Assembly: GCF_052044135.1 (NCBI RefSeq)
Contig: NZ_JBQDYF010000016.1
Location: 5,999 to 69,998 of the forward strand
Direction: 5' to 3'
Source of the DNA: Salinisphaera sp052044135
GTDB lineage: Bacteria; Pseudomonadota; Gammaproteobacteria; Nevskiales; Salinisphaeraceae
DNA length: 64,000 bases
Below are positions 34,568 to 43,065 of this stretch, in pieces (position 1 is the first letter of the stretch; each line of letters starts with the position of its first letter). The notes below the pieces were generated by a model. It searched no databases. It saw only the letters and a program-made list of their open reading frames with translations, and was not told the origin of the DNA. A program made the translations under genes and the position numbers.

Positions 34568-34813
34568 CTTCATCATGCCGAACCGACGGTTGAAGCGCTC
34601 AACCTTACCGGTGGTGTCCATAATGTTCTGCTTGCCGGTGTAGAACGGGTGCGTATCGCTGGTGACTTCCAGCTTGATCAGCGGGTAGGTGTTGCCGTCT
34701 TCCCATTCGATGGTTTCGTTCGAGTCGATGGTCGAACGCGTCAGAAAGGCGAACTCGCTACCCATGTCCTTGAAGACGACCGGGCGGTACTGGGGATGGA
34801 TATCCTGTTTCAT
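34556..34813 (-). CDS. rpmE2: ribosomal protein L31 type B (zinc-free)
   Basis: 85 aa: MKQDIHPQYRPVVFKDMGSE, NETIEWEDGNTYPLIKLEV and HPFYTGKQNIMDT are L31 type B. The CxxC zinc motif of type A L31 is absent; no Cys at all. In many bacteria this paralogue replaces the zinc form during zinc starvation and is under Zur. I do not see a Zur box in the 54 bp upstream, so here it may be constitutive. Its end overlaps a terminator. Confidence 0.95.
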   Translation of the reverse strand: MKQDIHPQYRPVVFKDMGSEFAFLTRSTIDSNETIEWEDGNTYPLIKLEVTSDTHPFYTGKQNIMDTTGKVERFNRRFGMMKKKA

Positions 34814-34867
34814 GATCTCTAGACCGTCGCGTTTGCGATTGGTGGAAGTTGTTCGTGTATCTCGTCG

Positions 34868-37800
34868 TTAGCGCTCGCGCGTCAACGCCATTGCCAGCTT
34901 GCTGTCGCCGACCTCGAAATCGGCCCGGACATCGCCGGCCGGCGTCTCGGCCGTCGCCATCGTGCGCGCCAGCGTCTCGCGCGCGATCCAGTCGCCGTGC
35001 GCGGCGATCGCCGCCGCCAACGTATCGTTTCCGGCGCGGTATTCCACCCGGATGCGATCGGCGACGTGAAATTCCGCCTGCTTGCGCAGCCGCTGAATAC
35101 GGTTCACGACTTCGCGCGCCAGCCCACGCTGGATCAGCGAATCGGTAAGTGTACTATCAAGTGCCACGGTAACGCCATCCTCGCGACCGACCAGCCAGCC
35201 TTCGACGCCTTCGGCGGAAACCAGCAGATCGCCCTCGCCCAGCGCCACAGCCTCGCCGTCGGCGGTCACGGTCAGTGCGTTGTCGCGCAGATAGGCCGCG
35301 ATCGCGTCGTCGTCCAGCTCGGCCACGGCAGCGGCCACCGCCTTCATCTTCTTGCCCAGGCGCTTGCCGAGCTGCTTGAAGTTGGGCTTGGCCTGGCGCT
35401 TGACCAGGTCGCCTTCGCCGGCGACATATTCGATGGCATCGACGTTGACCTCGTCGCGCACGATGGCGGCCACGGCTTCCACGTCGGCCCGTGCCACGCC
35501 CGGCTCCTCGACCACGAGAATCCGCGCCACCGGCTGGCGCACGTTCAGCCCGGCCTCGTTGCGCAGGGCCAGCGTATTGGCCACGATCGCTCGCGCCAGC
35601 GCCATGCGTCGTTCGAGATCGGTGTCGGTCGCGGCCAGATCGGGCGTCGGGAAATCGGCCAGATGCACCGAGGCCCGCGCGTCTTCCTGCGCGGCCAGCT
35701 GGCTGTACAGCCAGTCGGCGAAGAACGGCGCGATCGGCGCCATCATCGCGGCCGTATCACGCAGACAGGTCAGCGTGGTGTGGTAGGCGGCGCGCTTGTC
35801 GGCCACCGCGGCGTCGCTGGCGTTGTCGTTCGCATCGGCACGTGCGCCGGCCCAGAAACGGGCCCGGGAGCGGCGGATGTACCAGTTCGACAGCGCATCG
35901 ATGAAACGCTCTACCGCACGCGCGGCCCGCGTCGGGTTGTAGTCGTCGAGCGCGGCCGCGGCCTCCGCGGCGGTGGACTGCAGTCGCGACAGGATCCAGC
36001 GATCCAGTTCGGGACGCTCCGCCACGGCCGGCGCCGGCGTATCGGCCGTGAAGCCGTCGATGTTGGCGTAGGTGGCAAAGAACGAGTAGACATTCTCCAG
36101 CGTGCCGAACACCTTGGTGCGCGTCTCGCGCAGGCCGCGGTCGGCGTACTTGGTGTTGTCCCAGGGCGGGCTGTTGGACAGCATGTACCAGCGGATGACG
36201 TCGGCGCCGTGCGTATCCAGGGCCTCGAACGGATCGACCGTGTTGCCCTTGGACTTGGACATCTTCTCGCCGTTGGCGTCCAGCAGCAGGCCGTTGACGA
36301 TGACGTTCTTGTAGGCCGGCGAGTCCTGGATCAGCGTGCCGATGGCATGCAACGAGTAGAACCAGCCGCGGGTCTGGTCCACGCCCTCGCAGATGAAGTC
36401 GGCCGGGAAGTTCGCCTCGAAGATTTCCTTGTTTTCGAACGGGTAGTGCCACTGCGCGAACGGCATGGCGCCCGAATCGAACCAGACGTCGATGATTTCG
36501 GGCACGCGCCGCATGGTGCCGCCATCGGCGGCGGTCCAGGTGATTTGATCGACTTGCGGCTTGTGCAGATCGAGGCTGTCGTCGTCGGCAACCTGATCGC
36601 CCGCATATTTCCGCAGCTCGGTTATCGAGCCGATCACGACGATATCGTCCGGGTTGTTGTCGTTCACCCAGATCGGCAGCGGCGTGCCCCAGTAACGATG
36701 CCGGGACAGCGCCCAGTCCACGTTGTTGGCCAGCCAGTCGCCGAAGCGGCCGGTGCCGACATGGGGCGGGTGCCAGTGGATCCGGTTGTTGTACTCGACC
36801 AGCTTGTCCTTGTGTTTCTGGGTCGCCACGAACCAGGACTCGACCGGGTAGTTCATCAAGGGCGTGCCCTTGCGCCAGTCGTGCGGGTAGTTGTGGACCG
36901 TGACCTGTTGACTGAAAAGCAGGCCGCGCTGCTTGAGATCGCGTGCGATCGGTTTGTCGGCGTCCTTGAACCACAGCCCGCCAACCAGCGGGAAATCCTC
37001 GCGGAAACGCCCGTCGCGCTCGATCGGGTTGAACACCGGCATGCCCGCGGCCGCGGTGACGGTGAAGTCGTCCGCACCAAAGGCCGGCGCCTCGTGCGCG
37101 ATGCCGGTGCCGTCGTCGGTGGTGATGAAGTCGGCCGCGATCACGCGCCAGGCGTTGTGCGCCTCGGGATGGTCGGCGAAACAATCGTAGGGCGGGGTGT
37201 AACGGCGGCCGATCAGCGCCTCGGCGCCAAACGTCTCGAGGATCTCGGCGTTCTCGCCGAGCGTCGCGGCCACGCACGCCTTCGCCAGGATATAGACCGA
37301 GCCGTCCTCGGCGCGTGCCCTGGCGTACTCGATGTCGGGGCCGACAGCCAGTGCCACATTGGACGGCATGGTCCAGGGCGTGGTGGTCCAGGCCAGGATC
37401 GCGACATCCGGCTCGTCCTCGAGGAAGAACTTCACCGTGATCGACGGATCCTGCACTTCCTTGTAGCCGAGGCTGACCTCATGCGAGGACAGCACCGTCC
37501 CCGAGCCCGGCGAGTACCAGTGAATCTTGTGGCCCTTGTAGAGCAGGCCTTTATCGTGCAACTGCTTGAGCAGCCACCAGACCGATTCGATGTATTCGTT
37601 GGAGAAGGTGACATACGGCGCATCGAGATCGACCCAGTAGCCGATCCGACGGGTGAGTTCGTCCCACTGATTCTTGTAGCGCAGCACCGACTCGCGACAG
37701 GCGGCGTTGTACTTGTCGATGCCGTAGGCCTCGATGTCCTCGCGCGAGGACAGCCCCAGTTCCTTCTCGACCTCGATCTCCACCGGCAGGCCGTGCGTAT

Positions 37801-38059
37801 CCCAGCCGGCCTTTCGATCCACGCGATAGCCGCGCATGGTCTTGTAGCGGCAGAACGCATCCTTGATGGTGCGCCCGAGCACGTGGTGAATACCCGGCCG
37901 GCCGTTGGCCGTGGGCGGGCCTTCGTAGAAAGTGAAGGTCGGGCCGTTAGCGCGCGCGGCCGTGCTGGCCTCGAATACGCCGGCGTCCTCCCACCAGCGC
38001 CGGATCTCGGTCTCGACCGCCGGCAGGTTCAGGGGTTTGTGCTCGGAAAAACCGCTCAT
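34868..38059 (-). CDS. ileS: isoleucine-tRNA ligase, IleRS2 type with GXHH signature
   Basis: 1063 aa. FTFYEGPPTANGRPG and the C-terminal DUF5915-like region identify the IleRS2 (eukaryote-like) type, unlike the roughly 940-residue IleRS1 with C-terminal zinc finger usual in gammaproteobacteria. KMSKS is intact (EKMSKSKGN, near residue 599). The HIGH site at residues 56-59 reads GIHH, so the first and third positions of canonical HXGH are swapped. IleRS2 enzymes resist the antibiotic mupirocin, and the GXHH form has been linked to very high resistance (from memory of recent literature). No second ileS is in this window. CP1 editing domain region (TTTPWTMPSN) is present. Confidence 0.95.
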   Translation of the reverse strand: MSGFSEHKPLNLPAVETEIRRWWEDAGVFEASTAARANGPTFTFYEGPPTANGRPGIHHVLGRTIKDAFCRYKTMRGYRVDRKAGWDTHGLPVEIEVEKELGLSSREDIEAYGIDKYNAACRESVLRYKNQWDELTRRIGYWVDLDAPYVTFSNEYIESVWWLLKQLHDKGLLYKGHKIHWYSPGSGTVLSSHEVSLGYKEVQDPSITVKFFLEDEPDVAILAWTTTPWTMPSNVALAVGPDIEYARARAEDGSVYILAKACVAATLGENAEILETFGAEALIGRRYTPPYDCFADHPEAHNAWRVIAADFITTDDGTGIAHEAPAFGADDFTVTAAAGMPVFNPIERDGRFREDFPLVGGLWFKDADKPIARDLKQRGLLFSQQVTVHNYPHDWRKGTPLMNYPVESWFVATQKHKDKLVEYNNRIHWHPPHVGTGRFGDWLANNVDWALSRHRYWGTPLPIWVNDNNPDDIVVIGSITELRKYAGDQVADDDSLDLHKPQVDQITWTAADGGTMRRVPEIIDVWFDSGAMPFAQWHYPFENKEIFEANFPADFICEGVDQTRGWFYSLHAIGTLIQDSPAYKNVIVNGLLLDANGEKMSKSKGNTVDPFEALDTHGADVIRWYMLSNSPPWDNTKYADRGLRETRTKVFGTLENVYSFFATYANIDGFTADTPAPAVAERPELDRWILSRLQSTAAEAAAALDDYNPTRAARAVERFIDALSNWYIRRSRARFWAGARADANDNASDAAVADKRAAYHTTLTCLRDTAAMMAPIAPFFADWLYSQLAAQEDARASVHLADFPTPDLAATDTDLERRMALARAIVANTLALRNEAGLNVRQPVARILVVEEPGVARADVEAVAAIVRDEVNVDAIEYVAGEGDLVKRQAKPNFKQLGKRLGKKMKAVAAAVAELDDDAIAAYLRDNALTVTADGEAVALGEGDLLVSAEGVEGWLVGREDGVTVALDSTLTDSLIQRGLAREVVNRIQRLRKQAEFHVADRIRVEYRAGNDTLAAAIAAHGDWIARETLARTMATAETPAGDVRADFEVGDSKLAMALTRER

Positions 38060-38241
38060 GGCTCAACGTACTGGTAGAAAACGAGAACAAAGACGGGCGC
38101 GGCGCACGAAGGCCCGACCGCTTGATTTCAAATCGGACGCGCCGCTGGCCGTGCCGGCCAACATCGCTCGCCAAAACCTACAGAGCGCGACACTATAAAC
38201 CCTGCCGCTCGCGCATGCATCGCCGGACGTCTTGCCGGGCC

Positions 38242-38547
38242 TCAACCGTCGCCGTGGTGATGCTCGTGGCCCGCGTGCCCGGCGCGCGGCGGAACCGGAT
38301 CGAAGCCGCCTTCGTTGAGCGGATGACAACGCGTGACTCGGCGGATCGCCAGCCAACTGCCGCGAATCGGGCCGTGGCGCGGCAGCGCGGTCAGCGCGTA
38401 TTCCGAGCAGGTCGGCGCAAACCGGCAGCGCGGGCCAAGCAACGGCGAAATCGCATAGCGATAGAACAGGATCGGCGCCCGCAACAGCGCTACCACCAGC
38501 CGGCCGATCATGGCCTTCGATTGTCTAGCAATGCGGCGTAGATGCAT
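38242..38547 (-). CDS. yidD: membrane-insertion efficiency factor YidD
   Basis: 101 aa (ATG 38547; 38511 is an alternative). LLRAPILFYRYAISPLLGPRCRFAPTCSEYA is cut here to its key parts: YxYxISPxxGxxCRFxPTCS, the YidD hallmark. HPLNEGGFDPVPP ends the family domain. YidD assists membrane insertion with YidC. Usually it sits between rnpA and yidC; here it stands alone beside ileS. The tail HAGHEHHHGDG is a His-rich extension that could bind metal. Confidence 0.92.
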   Translation of the reverse strand: MHLRRIARQSKAMIGRLVVALLRAPILFYRYAISPLLGPRCRFAPTCSEYALTALPRHGPIRGSWLAIRRVTRCHPLNEGGFDPVPPRAGHAGHEHHHGDG

Positions 38548-38617
38548 GGTTCAAGCTTGACTGACCGGTTTTCCGGCCCAACCTTGTAGCGATAGTTCTC
38601 GTCAACGACATTACGCC

Positions 38618-39034
38618 ATGGATGACCGCGTCGAACAGCTCAAGACCACTTTCGAGATGCTGCCGGACTGGGAAGAGCGTTACCGCTACATCATCGACCT
38701 GGGGCGCAAGCTCGAGCCGCTCGAGGACGCCGAACGCAACGAAGCGACCCGGGTGCGTGGCTGCATGAGCCAGGTCTGGCTGGTGGCCGACGACGCCGAT
38801 GACGACAAACTGCATTTCCGCGGTGACTCGGACGCCCATATCGTACGCGGCCTGATCGGCGTGCTGTTGATGATCTATTCCGACAAGACGCCGCGCGAGA
38901 TCGCCGAAACCGATATCAACCAGATCTTCGCCGATCTCAACCTTGAGCAGCACATCACCATGAATCGCCGCAACGGCCTGTATTCCATGGTGGAAACGAT
39001 CCAGCGTTCGGCGGCTCATCGGCTCTCGTCCTGA
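38618..39034 (+). CDS. sufE: cysteine desulfuration protein SufE
   Basis: 138 aa. Catalytic Cys in RVRGCMSQVWLV; PDWEERYRYIIDLGRKL and the late RRNGLYSMVETIQR are family hallmarks. SufE takes persulfide sulfur from SufS and passes it to the SufBCD scaffold for Fe-S cluster building. The rest of suf is not nearby. Divergent from yidD. Confidence 0.95.
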   Translation: MDDRVEQLKTTFEMLPDWEERYRYIIDLGRKLEPLEDAERNEATRVRGCMSQVWLVADDADDDKLHFRGDSDAHIVRGLIGVLLMIYSDKTPREIAETDINQIFADLNLEQHITMNRRNGLYSMVETIQRSAAHRLSS

Positions 39035-39127
39035 GGCGACCCGATGGTGTCCGATAGCGATCGAATGCGCCATCGCGACGCCTGACCCGGCCGGGCTCGC
39101 GCAACCGCCCGGCCGTTTCGAGGCCGG

Positions 39128-39817
39128 CTATTTGCCCTTGTTCGCGCTGCCGATGGGCACATGCCGGGCCTGGTCCGACCTGGGCTCGGCGGACGAGGCG
39201 GCCTGCCCTCCTCCGTTGGCCGGCGCGGATCGAGCACCGGCCCCGCCGGTCGAGCCGGTCGAGGTCTTGCTATCGGCCGCGTTGGCGGCCGGCTTCTGTT
39301 CCCCGCCAGCGGCAGCGCTCGCGCCGTTGGGCTTTTTCGTGGCATGGCCCCCCGCACCGCCCGACTGGGACGGCGATGTAGCGGCGGGTTTGCTCGCCGC
39401 CGCAGCCGTCTTGCCCGCCGTGTTCGAATCGTTGGCACCGGCCGCCGGCTTGTCGCCCTTGTCGCCGCCACGCGCGGCGGCGCTCTTTTCACTCGCGCTG
39501 CTCTGGGTGATCTTCTCCGGCGAAGGCGGCGGTGCGACCATCTTCTCGTCGCTCAGGTCCGCCAGTTTCTGCGCGCCCTCCGACATGTGTTGATACATGT
39601 CGCGGTAGTCGTCGACCATGCGCGACATGATCGCCGAGGTCTGCTGGAAATGCTCGCGCACATCGGCCCTTAGATCATCGTGCTTCTGCTTTTCCCTGTC
39701 CGCGGCCTCGTTGTAGTCGCTGCCGGCACGGCTGCCGACGAGATAGCCGATGACCAGCGCGATGACCACGCAGACGGCGAGAATGATGATCATGACTACC
39801 GGGCTCAGATTCGCCAT
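39128..39817 (-). CDS. zapG: ZapG/YhcB-like (DUF1043) cell-envelope protein
   Basis: 229 aa. One N-terminal helix (VVMIIILAVCVVIALVIGYLVG) then a coiled-coil (NEAADREKQKHDDLRADVREHFQ is its start; quoted key parts DLRADVREHFQQTSAIM). The C-terminal half is low complexity, Ala/Gly/Ser/Lys rich. DUF1043 proteins (YhcB/ZapG) link division and envelope growth. The ATG at 39817 has AGGAG nine nt upstream, better than the ATG at 39826 which abuts it. The C-terminal extension is longer than in E. coli YhcB (about 130 aa). Confidence 0.82.
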   Translation of the reverse strand: MANLSPVVMIIILAVCVVIALVIGYLVGSRAGSDYNEAADREKQKHDDLRADVREHFQQTSAIMSRMVDDYRDMYQHMSEGAQKLADLSDEKMVAPPPSPEKITQSSASEKSAAARGGDKGDKPAAGANDSNTAGKTAAAASKPAATSPSQSGGAGGHATKKPNGASAAAGGEQKPAANAADSKTSTGSTGGAGARSAPANGGGQAASSAEPRSDQARHVPIGSANKGK

Positions 39818-40148
39818 ATTGCGCATCTCCTGGGATTTCGAATTCGGACTATCCACACCATAGTGGTCGGCTCGCTGAACGCCGACAAGGCGACAACAGT
39901 CGCAGCCGGGCTCAGCCCGCCGCACCGCCGAGGCATCCACGACGCAAGATTCGTGCAACAAGCCGCGGGGCCAGGCGAACAACGCCGGCGGCCAACCATC
40001 ATGCCCTCACCCATCCATGCCGCGCCCTCGTTGCAAGCGAGGGCCTGGATGGCGCGTAATTGCCGGGCAGGCAAGGCGCCTTCGAGGACCGTATCAGGAA
40101 ATACGGGGCAGAGCCGCAACGCGGCGTTGCGTGAAGCGGCAACAGGCC
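39818..40148. other. intergenic region with hairpins and repeat copy D
   Basis: 331 bp, no gene. It contains GCCCTCG-TTGCAAG-CGAGGGC (40024-40044), CCGTAT-CAGGA-AATACGG near 40089-40106, and the dispersed repeat reaching into the next gene's stop codon. Together they could form one folded RNA downstream of the CoA-binding gene. Confidence 0.5.
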
Positions 40149-40152
40149 CTAG
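40130..40152 (-). repeat. dispersed short repeat, copy D
   Basis: Minus strand CTAGGGCCTGTTGCCGCTTC then ACG. The TAG stop of the CoA-binding gene (40151-40149) is the first triplet of the repeat, so the element forms the gene's very end. Copies B and D match for about 27 bp. Confidence 0.72.
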
Positions 40153-40562
40153 CCGAGCAGCCGGTTGAATTCCTTGTACATGCACCGGTCCATGATCACG
40201 TGGATGCCGTGTGCAGCCGCTTCGCGCGCTGCTTCGTGATGCACCACGCCTTCCTGTAGCCACAGGTTGCGTACGCCTTTCTCGATGCACAACTCCACGA
40301 TCGACGGCACATGCCGCGGATCGCGAAACACCGTGACCATATTGATGGTATCGGTAACGTATTTGAGATCGGTAAACGCCTTCAGCCCGAGAATGCGGTC
40401 GGCGTTCGGATTGACCGGGATGATCTCGTAACCGGCTTCCATCATGCCCTTGGCCACGGCGTACGACGGACGGCTCGGATCGGGCGAGAGTCCGACGACG
40501 GCGATACGACGAGCCTGGGCCAGAATTTCTCGGATGCTGACGTCGTCTGTGATTATCGGCAC
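40149..40562 (-). CDS. CoA-binding domain protein (YccU-like)
   Basis: 137 aa single Rossmann CoA_binding domain: RRIAVVGLSPDPSRPSYAVAK, GYEIIPVNPNADRILGLKAF and DRCMYKEFNRL. Members resemble the CoA-binding part of succinyl-CoA synthetase alpha; role unknown. GTG start immediately after the lipoprotein stop, with AAAGGA upstream, so the two are one transcript. Confidence 0.88.
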   Translation of the reverse strand: MPIITDDVSIREILAQARRIAVVGLSPDPSRPSYAVAKGMMEAGYEIIPVNPNADRILGLKAFTDLKYVTDTINMVTVFRDPRHVPSIVELCIEKGVRNLWLQEGVVHHEAAREAAAHGIHVIMDRCMYKEFNRLLG

Positions 40563-41405
40563 TTATTGATCCTTTGTCTTTGAAGCCTCCGGAATACTCC
40601 GGCCCGCCGCTTCGAGCGTCTTTCCGATGCACTGCACGAGCGTCGCGTTGACCCAGACCATGGCGGGTCGGTGCTGGAGAGCGGCGTAGCGCTCGAGCGT
40701 ATCGGTGCCCACATCGCGATAGACATAGAGCAGCATCAGCGGCAGCCGCTGCTCCAACTTGCGGCGGAGCCCTTTCCTCGTATCCGACAGGATACGCTGA
40801 ATTTGTGTTTCGTCGACCCGCCCGGACGGGCCGAGTGCGAGATTGCGCGCCCGGATCATGGCGCCCAGCAGGGTCACGTTAAAGCGCGTCTGCAGATCCG
40901 CCAGCCGCATGTCGCCGGCGAGTTGGTCAACGAGGCGCAACCGCCGCTTTCGCTGATGACCGGCCGGCTTGTCCGTGAATTGCTTGAAACCGCGGGCGAA
41001 TCCCGGCTGGCCCACCTTGCGCCGGAGCGCGATCATCTTTCGCGCCAGCGGCTTGTCCAGCCATTCGGCCGCCCGCGCGAGATCGCGAGTCCGGCCCTGG
41101 TCGCGTGCCGACTTCGCCAGGCGGCGGATGGTCTGTTCGACCAAAGGCGAGGGTGCAAAGGCCCGATTCACCCGACGATCCACTTGCTGGCGCCGGCCCA
41201 GCGCAACCGACTGCGGCAGATTGCGATTGAGCGACCCCGACACCGCGGGCGCGGCCTGGGCCAGCAGTCCCGAGACCTGATACACCGACACCAGATGCCG
41301 CGCGGCCGCCCGATCCGTGCGCCCCGAATGCAACGCGCACCCTGCGACAACCAACGCCAACGCAAGCAATGAGCCGATGAGATAGCATCGGCGCGCCCCT
41401 TTCAT
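40563..41405 (-). CDS. lipoprotein of unknown function
   Basis: 280 aa. Signal with lipobox LVVAGC at residues 18-23 (Cys23 acylated). The rest is Arg-rich and helical, without membrane segments; parts recall DUF2059-like periplasmic helical proteins, but I cannot assign it. After Cys is Ala, so outer-membrane sorting is expected. Co-transcribed with the CoA-binding gene. Confidence 0.75.
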   Translation of the reverse strand: MKGARRCYLIGSLLALALVVAGCALHSGRTDRAAARHLVSVYQVSGLLAQAAPAVSGSLNRNLPQSVALGRRQQVDRRVNRAFAPSPLVEQTIRRLAKSARDQGRTRDLARAAEWLDKPLARKMIALRRKVGQPGFARGFKQFTDKPAGHQRKRRLRLVDQLAGDMRLADLQTRFNVTLLGAMIRARNLALGPSGRVDETQIQRILSDTRKGLRRKLEQRLPLMLLYVYRDVGTDTLERYAALQHRPAMVWVNATLVQCIGKTLEAAGRSIPEASKTKDQ

Positions 41406-41419
41406 TTGCGACTCGTGCC

Positions 41420-41956
41420 GTGAACAATCCCGAGACTGTACGCGAACGCCCGGCGCCGACCGCCCATATCACCCGTGTCGACGGGATCGGGACCGAGACG
41501 CTGCGCCAGCTGTTGGCCGACTTTCAGCTCAGCGTCACCGAGGTCCCGCTCGACGCCCCGATCCCCGGCAGCTTCTGGGGCGAGGCCGAAGCCGGGTTGC
41601 AGGGCGATACGCTGCTGGTGCGCCCCGACACCCCGTTGCATTCCGCGTTGCACGAGGCCGGTCACTACGTCTGCATGGACCCGGCACGCCGGGCCTTACT
41701 GGATACTGATGCCGGCGGCGACTACGACGAAGAAAACGCCGTGTGCTACTGGCAGATCATGATCTGCGACCGTATCGATGGCATGGACCGGGCCACGATG
41801 TGCGCCGACATGGACGCCTGGGGCTATACCTTCCGCCTCGGCAGCGCGGCCGCCTGGTTTGCCGACGACGCCGAGGATGCGCGAGCCTGGCTGATCGCAC
41901 AGGGCTTGCTGGATGATGCCGCCGATCGACTGCTCTCGGGCCTGCGCGAGGCCTGA
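41420..41956 (+). CDS. putative zincin-like protein with HEAGH motif
   Basis: 178 aa. LHSALHEAGHYVCMD contains HExxH, the zinc-protease core, with Asp/Glu-rich DTDAGGDYDEENAVCYWQ 35 residues on that could supply a third ligand. No signal peptide, so cytoplasmic. It looks like the conserved hypothetical proteins of putative peptidase type. GTG start at 41420; divergent from the lipoprotein by 14 bp, which is very tight for two promoters. Activity is untested. Confidence 0.75.
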   Translation: MNNPETVRERPAPTAHITRVDGIGTETLRQLLADFQLSVTEVPLDAPIPGSFWGEAEAGLQGDTLLVRPDTPLHSALHEAGHYVCMDPARRALLDTDAGGDYDEENAVCYWQIMICDRIDGMDRATMCADMDAWGYTFRLGSAAAWFADDAEDARAWLIAQGLLDDAADRLLSGLREA

Positions 41957-42170
41957 GCTCGACTCGGCTGGGCACACCGTAGCCTGGAAACAACAGTCCG
42001 CCAATTCACGCAATCGCCGCAACTAGCGGCGAACGCAAATAACACAGCCAGCAAAACCAGTGATCCCGGCGGGCCATGGCGTGGCTATTGGTCCGCGTTC
42101 TAGCTGTCGTTTATTTGCATTAATTCGCGTTCATTTGCGGACGGTTTACGTCTTCTCACACGATCCGGGG
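41957..42170. other. intergenic region, convergent gene ends
   Basis: 214 bp where the HEAGH gene and gpmA converge. It is richer in A/T than its surroundings and has repeated TTTATTTGC/TTCATTTGC/CGCAAATAAC segments, including ATTTGCATTAATTCG; no T-tailed hairpin found. Confidence 0.4.
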
Positions 42171-42920
42171 CTACTTGCCCTTGGCCTGATCGGCCACGGC
42201 CTTGGCGGCTTTCTCGGCCGCGTCGGCATCGCCGAGATAGCCCGATTCAATGACGTTCAGCTCGTCGTCGAGCTGGTAGCGCAACGGGATGCCGGTGGGG
42301 ATATTCAGACCGGTGATTTCATCGTCGGCAATGCCGTCGAGATACTTCACCAGCGCCCGCAGGCTGTTGCCGTGGGCGGCGACCAGCACGTCGTCGCCGG
42401 CTTTCAGACGGGGCGCAATGGCATCGTGCCAGTACGGCAGCACGCGCTCGAGCGTCAGCTTGAGGGATTCGGTACCCGGCAGCACGCGGGCGTCGAGCCT
42501 GGCATAGCGCGGATCGTTGCGCGGGTGTCCCGGGTCGTCGACGCCCATTTCGGGCGGCGGCGTGTCGTAGCTGCGGCGCCAGATGTGCACCTGATCGTCG
42601 CCGTGCTTTTCGGCCGTCTCCGATTTGTCCAGCCCCTGCAGGCCGCCATAATGGCGCTCGTTGAGCCGCCAGTGGCGCTCGACATCCACCCAGGGCTGCT
42701 CCATTTCGCTGAGCGCGATCCATAACGTCTTGATCGCACGGGTCAGCACGGAGGTGAAGGCGATATCGAAGCGGATGTTCTCGTCCGCCAGCAGCCTGCC
42801 TGCCCGCTTTGCCTCGTCGCGCCCCGTCTCGGTCAGGTCGACATCGACCCATCCGGTGAAGCGATTTTCCAGATTCCACTGACTCTGTCCGTGGCGCAGG
42901 AGTACCAGCTGGCCGGCCAT
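42171..42920 (-). CDS. gpmA: 2,3-bisphosphoglycerate-dependent phosphoglycerate mutase
   Basis: 249 aa glycolytic enzyme converting 3- to 2-phosphoglycerate. LVLLRHGQSQWNLENRFTGW holds the phosphohistidine motif RHGQS; NERHYGGLQGLDKSE and AAHGNSLRALVKYL are diagnostic. A GGAGAG ribosome site lies 6 nt before the ATG. The C-terminal 20 residues are Ala/Lys-rich, slightly beyond the usual end. Confidence 0.96.
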   Translation of the reverse strand: MAGQLVLLRHGQSQWNLENRFTGWVDVDLTETGRDEAKRAGRLLADENIRFDIAFTSVLTRAIKTLWIALSEMEQPWVDVERHWRLNERHYGGLQGLDKSETAEKHGDDQVHIWRRSYDTPPPEMGVDDPGHPRNDPRYARLDARVLPGTESLKLTLERVLPYWHDAIAPRLKAGDDVLVAAHGNSLRALVKYLDGIADDEITGLNIPTGIPLRYQLDDELNVIESGYLGDADAAEKAAKAVADQAKGK

Positions 42921-43065
42921 GACCTCTCCTTGGATTGTCTTGTCGTCGGAGAGGGCAGATTAACTTAACTGGCAGCATCACGGGTAATGCCGCGCCCATG
43001 CCGGCGCCCGCGACGCCGACACAAGCGGGCCGGGGCCCGGCCGCAAATATCGCGCGAGGGCCGGG

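Noticed and set aside
34997..38077. 1026-codon open frame on the plus strand opposite ileS
   Set aside because: It is a GC-rich antisense shadow; composition is arginine, glycine and histidine-heavy with no domain, while the other strand encodes a complete synthetase.
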